From: CAZXBB01 sp964638815
GTDB lineage: Bacteria; Planctomycetota; Phycisphaerae; Phycisphaerales; SM1A02
NCBI GenBank assembly: GCA_964638815.1
Contig: CAZXBB010000433.1
Span: 1 to 11,806, forward strand
Direction: 5' to 3'
DNA length: 11,806 nucleotides
Position 1 is the stretch's first letter; each line of letters begins with the position of its first letter. Position numbers and translations under genes: made by a program. This document shows positions 1 through 4,895 of this stretch, one piece after another. The notes under the pieces are model-generated. The model did not search any database, was not told the origin of the DNA, and saw nothing but the letters and a program-made list of their open reading frames with translations.

Positions 1-200
1 ACCGGGTGCGGGTGCGCGACTGCGTGCGGGTGCGCGTCCGCGTGCGCGACCGCGTGCGCGTGCGCGTGCGCGTGCGCGTGCGCGTCCGCGTCCGCGTCCG
101 CGTCCGCGTGCGCGACCGCGACCGCGACCGCGACCGCGTGCGGGTGCGCGACCGCGTCCGTGTCCGCGTCCGGGTCCGTGCCCGCGTCCGTGTCCGTCAC
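1..200. repeat. Alternating GC-rich hexamer repeat (gtgcgc / gtccgc / gaccgc units)
   Basis: Almost the whole stretch is built of 6-base units of the form GTGCGC, GTCCGC and GACCGC, with short homogeneous blocks of each type. Long parts alternate purine and pyrimidine (GTGCGC runs near 52-82), which favours left-handed Z-DNA. The 6-base period keeps every frame open on both strands, so an open frame here is not by itself evidence of coding. The same kind of unit (GCGCAC) recurs inside the M48 protease gene near 7600-7810. It may be the 5' part of a gene on the minus strand or simple sequence between genes. Confidence 0.85.
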
Positions 201-209
201 GTCCGGCAC
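1..209 (-). CDS. Possible N-terminus of an Ala/His/Asp/Val-rich low-complexity protein, partial
   Basis: Right after the amidohydrolase stop codon, a GTG at 209-207 opens a frame that runs off the left edge of the window. It reads acidic Asp/Thr at first and then Ala alternating with Val, Asp or His, about 69 residues with roughly a dozen histidines. An AAGGG about 11 bases before the GTG could serve as a ribosome site. This frame continues that of the amidohydrolase beyond its TAG. The Ala-His composition resembles the insert in the M48 protease of this window. Because a 6-base repeat is open in all frames, this may be non-coding. No function can be assigned. Confidence 0.3.
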   Translation of the reverse strand, partial: MPDVTDTDAGTDPDADTDAVAHPHAVAVAVAVAHADADADADAHAHAHAHAHAVAHADAHPHAVAHPHP

Positions 210-212
210 AGG

Positions 213-1340
213 CTACGTGCCCTTGCACCACGGCTCGAGCAGGTCGTGCGCCGCGTCGTGGTAGACGCTGCGGAGTATGTCCACCGGCAGTGACTTGCCG
301 GCAAGACGCGGTGCATCCATGTCGTCGTGCGTCTCGGGATCGACCATCGCGAGGTCAGGATCCGCGATCGGTGATTCGCCGTCGTAGGTCGTCTCGAAGA
401 GCGTGCGCATCGCGAAGTACCGGCTCGCGTAGAGGTCGAACGCGTCGGCGGGGGACGACGCCTTGCCCTTCTGCTCGTCATCCCCGGCGATCGGTGCAAG
501 GTGCTCGTCGGCGCTCACGATGTCGGAGCCGAAGAGCACACGTCCGCGGAAGCGCGTGAGGAAGCCGACGAGGTCGTCGCGAGAGTGCCGGCTCAGCTCG
601 CGCACCATCCACTTCGTCGCGCTCGTGTCGAAATGGAGATTCGCGTGCCGGTCGAGCAGGCCGGTCAGGAACTCCAGGTCCTCGGGCCAGCCGCCCATGT
701 GCGCCGCGATCCAGGGCACGTCGAACTCCTCGAGGAGGATCTCGAAGGGCTCGTACTGGCTTGCCTTCGTGCCGTAGGTGGCCGCGTCGGTGTACCGGGT
801 CGCGAACCAGGTGTCGGGATCCGCGACGTGCGTCATGAACACCATGCCGAGGTCCCGGGCGAGCCGCATCGCCTCGATGCGGTGCGGGGCGTCGAGGCGA
901 AGGAAGTCCGGCTCGCCCATCTCGATGGCGTAGTCCGTTGCCCGCGGCGCCGCCCAGAACTTCACGATCCGCGATCCGATCGCGTGGTAGGCCTCGATCC
1001 GCTCCAGGAAGCCCCGGCCCATCCTGTGGCGGCGATCGTCCGCGGACCAGTAGTCGGGAACCGCGATGAACCGGATCCGCCCGTCGAGCACGTCGCGGAT
1101 CGCCTCGCATTCCTCCAGCCGCGTCATGCTGTACGTCAGCCCGACGCCGTACAGCCGTGCGGCCTCGGCGTAGATGGCTGCGGCCCGGACCCCGTTGACG
1201 TGCGAGTGAGCGTCTATCATCGGCGCCGGAGGCCGGCCCAGGCGGGCGGCTTCGGCGGCGTAGTCGAGCCGGAGGCGGTTGGCCGGCGTCGGCCTTCCGG
1301 GCCGGCGCGCGGTGACGGTCGGGGGGCTGGACGGGACCAT
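213..1340 (-). CDS. Amidohydrolase family 2 (PF04909-type) metal-dependent hydrolase
   Basis: The 375-residue product has the marks of the amidohydrolase superfamily TIM-barrel metal hydrolases: MIDAHSH near residues 41-47 (metal ligands H45 and H47), IVKFW with K127, FMTHV with H171, AAHMGGWPEDL with H214 and LFGSD with D273 as the catalytic or metal aspartate. The GGWPE segment after the third histidine is typical of PF04909 (decarboxylases, lactonases and related enzymes). The substrate cannot be read. There is no signal peptide, so it is probably cytoplasmic. I chose the ATG at 1340 because the 40 residues before MIDAHSH look like a family N-terminus and a TACCAT hexamer lies 7 bases upstream. 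An ATG at 1220 directly before IDAHSH is the alternative (335 residues). It is divergent from the glycosyltransferase gene. Confidence 0.85.
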   Translation of the reverse strand: MVPSSPPTVTARRPGRPTPANRLRLDYAAEAARLGRPPAPMIDAHSHVNGVRAAAIYAEAARLYGVGLTYSMTRLEECEAIRDVLDGRIRFIAVPDYWSADDRRHRMGRGFLERIEAYHAIGSRIVKFWAAPRATDYAIEMGEPDFLRLDAPHRIEAMRLARDLGMVFMTHVADPDTWFATRYTDAATYGTKASQYEPFEILLEEFDVPWIAAHMGGWPEDLEFLTGLLDRHANLHFDTSATKWMVRELSRHSRDDLVGFLTRFRGRVLFGSDIVSADEHLAPIAGDDEQKGKASSPADAFDLYASRYFAMRTLFETTYDGESPIADPDLAMVDPETHDDMDAPRLAGKSLPVDILRSVYHDAAHDLLEPWCKGT

Positions 1341-1347
1341 TGGGTCG

Positions 1348-1353
1348 ATGGTA
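1348..1353 (-). promoter_or_regulatory. Putative -10 hexamer (TACCAT) 7 bases before the amidohydrolase ATG
   Basis: On the minus strand TACCAT fits the TANNNT -10 core and ends 7 bases before the start codon, with no Shine-Dalgarno sequence between. A convincing -35 is not visible. It is one of several such hexamers in this window and would imply a leaderless or near-leaderless transcript. Confidence 0.3.
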
Positions 1354-1401
1354 GGCGGGTCAGGGCTCGATGGAAGGCAGCTCGACGGCAGGCAGGCACT
1401 C

Positions 1402-2562
1402 ATGAGCACGGTTGCGACAGCCCGACGGATCACCTCGCCCTCCGCTCCGCGTCGGGCGCGCGTCGCGCTCGCGCACGACTGGCTGGTGGGTCTGCGGGGC
1501 GGGGAGTACGTGCTCGACCGGCTCGCGCGTCTGTTCGGGCCCACGCCGCTCTACACGCTCGTGGACAACGAGCGGTTCCTGACCGACGCCATCGCGCGGT
1601 GTCACGTCGTCACGTCGCCGCTCCAGAAGCTACCCGGGGCCCGTGGCGCCCTGCGGCGGCACTATCTGCCGCTCATGCCGTGGGCGGTCGGGCGGATCCG
1701 CGTGAAGCCCTGCGATCTCCTCATCTCGACGAGCTCGGCCGTGATGAAGTCGATCATCCCGCCGCCGGGTGTGCCGCACCTGTGCTACTGCCACTCGCCG
1801 GCGCGTTACCTCTGGGAGCAGGCGGAGGATTACGCCGCCGGCGCCGGGGGGCGGGTGCGGGCGGCGGGCCTGCGGCTCTTCGGTGATCGGCTGCGAAGCT
1901 GGGACCGGGCGACCGCGCACCGCGTGACGCATTTCATCGCCAACAGCGCTCACACGGCCGAACGGATCCGGCGCTGCTACGACCGCGAGGCCGAGGTCGT
2001 GCATCCGCCGGTGCGCACGGAGTTCTTCACGCCGGATCCCGCCGTCGAGCGCGAGCCGTGGGTGCTGGTGGTGGCGGCGCTCGAGCCGTACAAGCGCACC
2101 GACCTCGTCGTCGAGGCCGCCAACCGCGCCGGCTTTCCGCTGCGGATCGTCGGCGACGGCTCGCAGGCACGCGCGCTGCGCGCGCAGGCCGGTGAGACCG
2201 TGGAGATGCTCGGACGCGTCAGCGACAGTCGGCTGCGCGACCTCTACCGCCGCGCGCGGGCGCTGGTGTTCCCGCAGGTCGAGGACTTCGGCATCGTCGC
2301 CGTGGAGGCGCAGGCGGCGGGTTGCCCCGTCGTCGCGTGCGACGAAGGCGGCGCGAGGGAGACCGTAACGGCGGAGACCGGCCGGTTCATCGCGGAGCGC
2401 ACGCCCGAGGCCATTGCCGCCGCGGTCGCCGCGATCGAGCCGGATTCCTTCGAACCCGAGGCGTGCCGGGCGAACGCGGAACGCTTCAGCGAGGCGGCGT
2501 TCGACGAGGCGATCGTGACGCGCGTCGAGCGCATGCTGGCGGCGAAGCCGAGCCCGCCGTAG
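1402..2562 (+). CDS. Glycosyltransferase family 4 (group 1) protein
   Basis: The 386-residue product is a GT-B fold retaining glycosyltransferase. The N-terminal acceptor domain begins with ALAHDWL and RGGE near residues 23-35, and the linker has CYCHSP at 128-133. The C-terminal nucleotide-sugar domain has EPYKR at 228-232, IVGDGS near 249-254 and the EX7E motif EDFGIVAVE at 294-302, followed by AAGCPVVA and GGARET. These are standard GT4 donor-binding features. Role by family: transfer of a sugar from a nucleotide donor to a polysaccharide or lipid acceptor at the inner face of the membrane. Donor and acceptor are not readable. The ATG at 1402 is chosen because family homology begins about 20 residues later; earlier in-frame ATGs (1279, 1348) overlap the divergent gene. 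No clear ribosome site is seen. Confidence 0.9.
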   Translation: MSTVATARRITSPSAPRRARVALAHDWLVGLRGGEYVLDRLARLFGPTPLYTLVDNERFLTDAIARCHVVTSPLQKLPGARGALRRHYLPLMPWAVGRIRVKPCDLLISTSSAVMKSIIPPPGVPHLCYCHSPARYLWEQAEDYAAGAGGRVRAAGLRLFGDRLRSWDRATAHRVTHFIANSAHTAERIRRCYDREAEVVHPPVRTEFFTPDPAVEREPWVLVVAALEPYKRTDLVVEAANRAGFPLRIVGDGSQARALRAQAGETVEMLGRVSDSRLRDLYRRARALVFPQVEDFGIVAVEAQAAGCPVVACDEGGARETVTAETGRFIAERTPEAIAAAVAAIEPDSFEPEACRANAERFSEAAFDEAIVTRVERMLAAKPSPP

Positions 2563-2587
2563 CAGCCCGTTGAAGACCTGCTGTTCC

Positions 2588-3106
2588 CTACTTCCCGTTG
2601 CCGTTCACGTCCGGCACCACCGCCTCCACTGGCGCGTCCGCAACATGGATCGCGGCGCGCTGACCGGGATTCAGCAGGCCGCCGTGACGCACGTGACCGA
2701 CGAAGAGCCGGTGGTCGGTGTCGAGGTCGACGTGGCGGACGACTGTGCAGTCGAGGTACGCCAGCGCGCGCTTGATGATCGGCGAGCCGCTCGGCGCGGA
2801 ATATGACGGCAGCGAGAAGAACGGATCCTCCGTGCGGTCCGGCGGCCGGCTGAAGATCCGTTGGAGCAGGATGTCGCCCGCACTCACCTGGCACAGCGCG
2901 AAGGCGTGGTTGTCACGGATCAACGGCTCGACCGGCAGCCCCTGGGGCAGGGCGACCATGACGAGCGGCGGCTCGTGCGAGCACGGTTGCACCCACTTCG
3001 TCAGCACGCCCGACCGCACGCCGTTGTGCGCGGTCGTCAGAACGAAGAGACCGCTCGGGATCTGCTGCATCGCACCGGCGATGTCGGTTCCGTTCTGGTG
3101 GGACAT
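2588..3106 (-). CDS. Flavin reductase-like (FMN-binding split barrel) protein
   Basis: The 172-residue product has the length and pattern of the flavin reductase-like domain (PF01613): IPSGLFVLTT at 16-25, then GVLTKWVQPCS and PPLVMVAL around 33-53 where the family binds FMN, DNHAFALC near 65-72, and a later strand region with FVGHV near 135-139. The family includes NAD(P)H:flavin oxidoreductases and flavoproteins that reduce iron or supply flavin to monooxygenases. The partner is unknown. Start: the ATG at 3106 has a GGAG 11 bases upstream and opens directly onto the domain. An in-frame ATG at 3160 adds 18 atypical residues but has a TAACCT hexamer 6 bases before it, so the longer form cannot be excluded. 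It converges on the glycosyltransferase gene with 25 bases between stops. Confidence 0.8.
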   Translation of the reverse strand: MSHQNGTDIAGAMQQIPSGLFVLTTAHNGVRSGVLTKWVQPCSHEPPLVMVALPQGLPVEPLIRDNHAFALCQVSAGDILLQRIFSRPPDRTEDPFFSLPSYSAPSGSPIIKRALAYLDCTVVRHVDLDTDHRLFVGHVRHGGLLNPGQRAAIHVADAPVEAVVPDVNGNGK

Positions 3107-3166
3107 GGTGGGCTGCGCTCCGCATTCGACACCCGGAAACGCCCCGCCCGAACAAAACATTAGCTC

Positions 3167-3172
3167 AGGTTA
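3167..3172 (-). promoter_or_regulatory. Putative -10 hexamer (TAACCT) upstream of the flavin reductase gene
   Basis: On the minus strand TAACCT (TANNNT) ends 6 bases before the in-frame ATG at 3160. If used, the RNA would start near 3160, giving either a leaderless message from that ATG or a leader of about 54 bases carrying the GGAG before the ATG at 3106. A TTGATG lies upstream but 21 bases away, longer than ideal for a -35. Confidence 0.3.
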
Positions 3173-3275
3173 CGACGCGGTGCCGGATCTCTGCATCAAC
3201 GGGCCGGGAGACGGGTCGCCGCCGCCCCGACGCGCATGCGGTGTCTTCGGCGGTCCGGACCCCCGGATTAACAGC

Positions 3276-3301
3276 CGCCCGCGCGACGGGCGTGTTTTTT
3301 T
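3276..3301 (+). terminator. Rho-independent terminator upstream of mraZ
   Basis: A six-pair all-GC stem (CGCCCG at 3276-3281 with CGGGCG at 3287-3292, loop of 5) is followed within two bases by seven T residues at 3295-3301. This is a classic intrinsic terminator for rightward transcription. The nearest rightward gene upstream is the glycosyltransferase, which ends about 710 bases earlier, so it may stop antisense read-through across the flavin reductase gene, end an unrecognised small RNA, or insulate mraZ. Confidence 0.65.
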
Positions 3302-3364
3302 CCACCGCGAACGCTCGACGGAAGCTCCCACGCCCGCTGGACTTACGGATCCGACGGGGAGCGG

Positions 3365-3432
3365 TGGGGGAGTCTGGTGGGGTTTTTTGGGTGATTGTGA
3401 TGGAATATGTAGCGAAATGGGGCGAGATGGGT
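3365..3432 (+). promoter_or_regulatory. MraZ operator: TGGGN repeats at 10-bp phase
   Basis: TGGGG at 3378, TGGGT at 3388, TGGGG at 3418 and TGGGT at 3428 are spaced in multiples of exactly 10 bases. The two empty phase positions (3398, 3408) still read TG-A-T-G and TG-T-A-G, and an extra TGGGG lies out of phase at 3365. In E. coli MraZ binds TGGGN repeats separated by 5 bases in its own promoter (established). The array lies directly upstream of mraZ, so autoregulation is the natural reading. A -10-like TATGCT (3433-3438) follows the last repeat, and TATGTA (3406-3411) lies within the array. Confidence 0.75.
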
Positions 3433-3454
3433 TATGCTCCCCCGGAAGTCAACC

Positions 3455-3458
3455 GAGG
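3455..3458 (+). promoter_or_regulatory. Ribosome binding site fixing the mraZ GTG start
   Basis: GAGG ends 9 bases before the GTG at 3468. No in-frame ATG is near (an ATG at 3464 is out of frame), and the GTG gives the standard family N-terminus (Leu-Phe-Thr-Gly-Glu-Tyr after the initiator). Confidence 0.6.
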
Positions 3459-3467
3459 CAGTGATGC

Positions 3468-3950
3468 GTGCTGTTCACCGGCGAATACGAGTACACGATC
3501 GACGCGAAGCAGCGGCTGGCGATTCCGGCCGATATCCGGTCGCGGCTGAATCCGGACACCGACGGTCGCGCGTTCTATCTCGTGCCCGGGGCCAACGGGG
3601 CACTCTGGATGTGGCCCGAGAAAACGTTCGAGGAGATGGCCGGCGCGGTCGATCCGTCGCTCCTGCCGCCGGACGAGATGATGGAGTTCGACGAGTTCCT
3701 GTTCTCGCAGGCGGCGCGGCTCGAGATCGACAAGGCCGGCCGGGTCCGGCTTCCGGAGCGGCTGCTCCGACTCATCGACGTCGAGTCGAGCGTGGTGATC
3801 CTCGGCGTGAAAGATCACCTCGAGCTGCGATCACCGGCCGACTGGGAGGCGCGCCGCCGCCAGCAGTTCGCCCAGCAGGACGCAATCATGCTTCGCGCCC
3901 GCGGCGCGCTCGAGGCGCGGCGGCAGAGTCGACGTGGACCGGAGGAGTAG
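3468..3950 (+). CDS. mraZ: Transcriptional regulator MraZ
   Basis: The 160-residue product has the two tandem SpoVT/AbrB-like MraZ halves. Each carries the DXXXR signature: DAKQR at 12-16 in LFTGEYEYTIDAKQRLAIP context, and DKAGR at 88-92 followed by VRLPERL. The length is slightly above the usual 140-150 because of a charged Arg/Gln-rich tail from about residue 125. MraZ is a ring-forming DNA-binding protein that normally controls the division and cell wall cluster from the first position. Here it begins with GTG, is preceded by TGGGN repeats and a GAGG ribosome site, and is followed not by rsmH, ftsL or ftsI but by a structured non-coding stretch and the convergent csrA. It is therefore apparently monocistronic. 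Confidence 0.95.
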   Translation: MLFTGEYEYTIDAKQRLAIPADIRSRLNPDTDGRAFYLVPGANGALWMWPEKTFEEMAGAVDPSLLPPDEMMEFDEFLFSQAARLEIDKAGRVRLPERLLRLIDVESSVVILGVKDHLELRSPADWEARRRQQFAQQDAIMLRARGALEARRQSRRGPEE

Positions 3951-3977
3951 AAGAACCGGGCGCGGTCACGTGCCCGA

Positions 3978-3983
3978 TACGGT
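3978..3983 (+). promoter_or_regulatory. Weak -10-like hexamer (TACGGT) before the hairpin run
   Basis: TACGGT fits TANNNT and would place an RNA start near 3990, just ahead of the hairpin series. No good -35 is visible, and a 10-base palindrome (3982-3991) overlaps it. The RNA could equally be the 3' untranslated part of the mraZ message. Confidence 0.15.
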
Positions 3984-3999
3984 CTCGAGACGGTGCGAA

Positions 4000-4172
4000 C
4001 GCCAAGGACGGCGGACGCGCCCGTACCGGGTCAGGGATGACCCGGAGGTGCGGCGGGGAACGATCGGCACGGAGCGACCGATCGCGTGCGCGCAGGGGTG
4101 GGCGGCATTCACACAACGCCCACGCCATTCAGAACCGGCCTTCGGCCTCGCAGGAGGCCGAAGGCTCTTTCG
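4000..4172 (+). ncRNA. Candidate structured RNA with GGA-loop hairpins (possible CsrA ligand)
   Basis: Five stem-loops follow each other between mraZ and csrA. They are: 4000-4013 (4 pairs, loop AAGGAC); 4026-4045 (8 perfect pairs, loop GGGA, core reading CAGGGATG); 4061-4084 (7 perfect pairs, 10-base loop containing CACGGAG); 4098-4123 (7 perfect pairs, loop without GGA); and 4138-4165 (11 perfect pairs, GCAGGA at the loop), with a short TCTTT after it. GGA in a hairpin loop is the established CsrA/RsmA binding element, with consensus core CARGGAUG. The plus strand places GGA in the loops and the minus strand does not. It may be a 3' untranslated region or a separate RNA; neither expression nor CsrA binding is shown. 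Confidence 0.35.
4138..4170 (+). terminator. Strong hairpin between convergent mraZ and csrA, likely terminator
   Basis: An 11-pair perfect stem (4138-4148 with 4155-4165, loop CGCAGG) is followed by TCTTTC. The U-tract is short but the stem is very stable. It lies 20 bases beyond the csrA stop codon and about 190 beyond mraZ, so it can serve both strands, with the better T-run on the plus strand. Confidence 0.55.
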
Positions 4173-4184
4173 AAAAGCAGCCTG

Positions 4185-4409
4185 CTAGCGTCCGCCGCCG
4201 CCGGCGGGCCGAATCTGCCCGACGACCGCGGGTTTCTGCGCGAGGATCTGGTCCGCGACCTCACGTCGGTGGACATCGACCTCGCGCGGAAAATCGAACG
4301 CCAGCCGCACCCGGTCACCCTTGATCGACGCCACGCGGACCATGCCCGACGGGTTCGCCGGATCGCCGATCACGACTTCCTCCCCCTCGCGTCTCGTGAT
4401 GACAAGCAT
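4185..4409 (-). CDS. csrA: Carbon storage regulator CsrA (RNA-binding translational regulator)
   Basis: The 74-residue product begins MLVITRREGEEVVIGD, the CsrA signature, and continues with VRVASIKGDRVRLAF and VHRREV at 46-51, which aligns with the E. coli VHREEI segment holding RNA-binding R44 (here R48). CsrA dimers bind GGA motifs in hairpins near ribosome sites. Compared with E. coli CsrA there are about four extra residues (Pro-Ala-Asn-Pro-Ser-Gly region, 17-22) between strands 1 and 2, and RRE in place of REE. The C-terminal tail is Gly/Arg-rich. The ATG at 4409 is fixed by AGGAGGT five bases upstream; an earlier in-frame ATG at 4481 gives a non-family extension. No flagellar gene is next to it, unlike many csrA loci. 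Confidence 0.93.
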   Translation of the reverse strand: MLVITRREGEEVVIGDPANPSGMVRVASIKGDRVRLAFDFPREVDVHRREVADQILAQKPAVVGQIRPAGGGGR

Positions 4410-4414
4410 CGTGG

Positions 4415-4421
4415 ACCTCCT
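4415..4421 (-). promoter_or_regulatory. Consensus Shine-Dalgarno (AGGAGGT) of csrA
   Basis: AGGAGGT, 5 bases before the ATG, is by far the best ribosome site in the window, while most other starts here lack one. It contains a GGA, so CsrA bound here would block its own translation, as known for other csrA genes. Confidence 0.8.
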
Positions 4422-4478
4422 GCCCGTATCGCTTGTGCGTTTCCTTGCGCCACCGCCCGCCGGATCCGTGCGCATTCC
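4415..4478 (-). promoter_or_regulatory. csrA leader with four spaced GGA triplets (possible autoregulatory sites)
   Basis: Read on the minus strand, GGA occurs at plus positions 4476-4478 (in GGGAATG), 4465-4467 (in CACGGATC), 4442-4444 (in CAAGGAAA) and 4418-4420 (in CAGGAGG, the ribosome site). Two have the ARGGA-type core. Multiple GGA sites ending in the ribosome site are the usual layout of CsrA-repressed leaders. The transcript start is not known. Confidence 0.35.
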
Positions 4479-4601
4479 CACCTGAGAACCAGGAGACTAA
4501 CCGATTGCGAGCGGATCCCCAAAGTGGAAACCCTGTGAATTTGCCGGGGACGGCTCGTTGGCGAGCGCGGATGCCCAGGCGCAGGGCGGGGAAACCGATC
4601 G

Positions 4602-4874
4602 CTAACCTACTGCTTCGACTGCGCTTACCTCCGGGATGCGGTCCTTGAGCTGCCGCTCGAGCCCGACCTGGAGGGTCATGCTGCTCGAGGGGCATCCGAC
4701 GCACGCCCCGTGGAACCGGACCAGCACGGTACCGTCGTCGCGCACCTCCACGAGCTCGACGTCTCCGCCGTCGGACTGGATGGCCGGCCGGATCAGATCC
4801 AGGATCGCCTGCACGCGCTCCTCGAGCGCGGACGGCGTCGCGGGCGAGGTTCCTTCGGTTTCGGCGTGCGTCAT
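4602..4874 (-). CDS. NifU C-terminal domain (Nfu-type) iron-sulfur cluster scaffold
   Basis: The 90-residue protein is one Nfu domain (PF01106): a helix with LEERVQAILDLIRPAIQSDGGDVELVEV at 18-44 and the cluster-binding CVGC at 58-61 followed by PSSSMTL. The two cysteines hold a bridging 4Fe-4S cluster in a dimer for delivery to target proteins. It is a stand-alone Nfu with no IscU-like or A-type domain fused. The first 15 residues are a polar extension. The ATG at 4874 is only 21 bases from the divergent lipoprotein ATG. No ribosome site is seen, but TGTAAT ends 6 bases upstream, suggesting a leaderless message. csrA lies downstream on the same strand after 192 bases. Confidence 0.92.
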   Translation of the reverse strand: MTHAETEGTSPATPSALEERVQAILDLIRPAIQSDGGDVELVEVRDDGTVLVRFHGACVGCPSSSMTLQVGLERQLKDRIPEVSAVEAVG

Positions 4875-4880
4875 GAGAGC

Positions 4881-4888
4881 ATTACACT
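4881..4888. promoter_or_regulatory. Overlapping divergent -10 hexamers between nfu and lipoprotein genes
   Basis: The 21 bases between the two ATGs hold ATTACACT. On the minus strand it reads TGTAAT (plus 4881-4886), 6 bases before the nfu ATG. On the plus strand it reads TACACT (4883-4888), 7 bases before the lipoprotein ATG. There is no room for leaders with ribosome sites, so both transcripts would be near-leaderless, with -35 regions inside the opposite gene. No good -35 match is visible. Confidence 0.4.
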
Positions 4889-4895
4889 ACGCCGC

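Larger units (their letters stand above)
3107..3467. other. Intergenic region between divergent flavin reductase and mraZ genes
   Basis: About 360 bases without a convincing gene. Contents: a minus-strand promoter candidate at 3167-3172, an intrinsic terminator pointing right at 3276-3301, an inverted pair GCTCCC/GGGAGC at 3324-3329 and 3357-3362 with a long loop, the TGGGN array at 3365-3432, and the mraZ ribosome site. The terminator would stop rightward transcripts that enter from the glycosyltransferase side, or a small RNA starting within the region. I see no clear promoter for such an RNA. Confidence 0.6.

Noticed and set aside
6..293. Plus-strand Arg-Val-Arg-Asp repeat protein
   Set aside because: It comes from the 6-base repeat, which is open in all frames, and its 3' half overlaps the amidohydrolase coding strand.
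501..1886. Plus-strand open frame of about 461 codons
   Set aside because: It runs antisense through the amidohydrolase and then out of frame through the glycosyltransferase; Arg/Val-rich shadow.
2563..2587. Terminator between the convergent glycosyltransferase and flavin reductase genes
   Set aside because: Only 25 bases lie between the stops, and no hairpin with a T-run is visible there.
3934..4188. Small plus-strand open frame after mraZ, considered as a start of rsmH
   Set aside because: No methyltransferase motifs, Arg-rich translation, and it crosses the hairpin run; it is better read as non-coding.
4410..4481. N-terminal extension of csrA from the ATG at 4481
   Set aside because: The perfect AGGAGGT and the family start at MLVITR fix the ATG at 4409.
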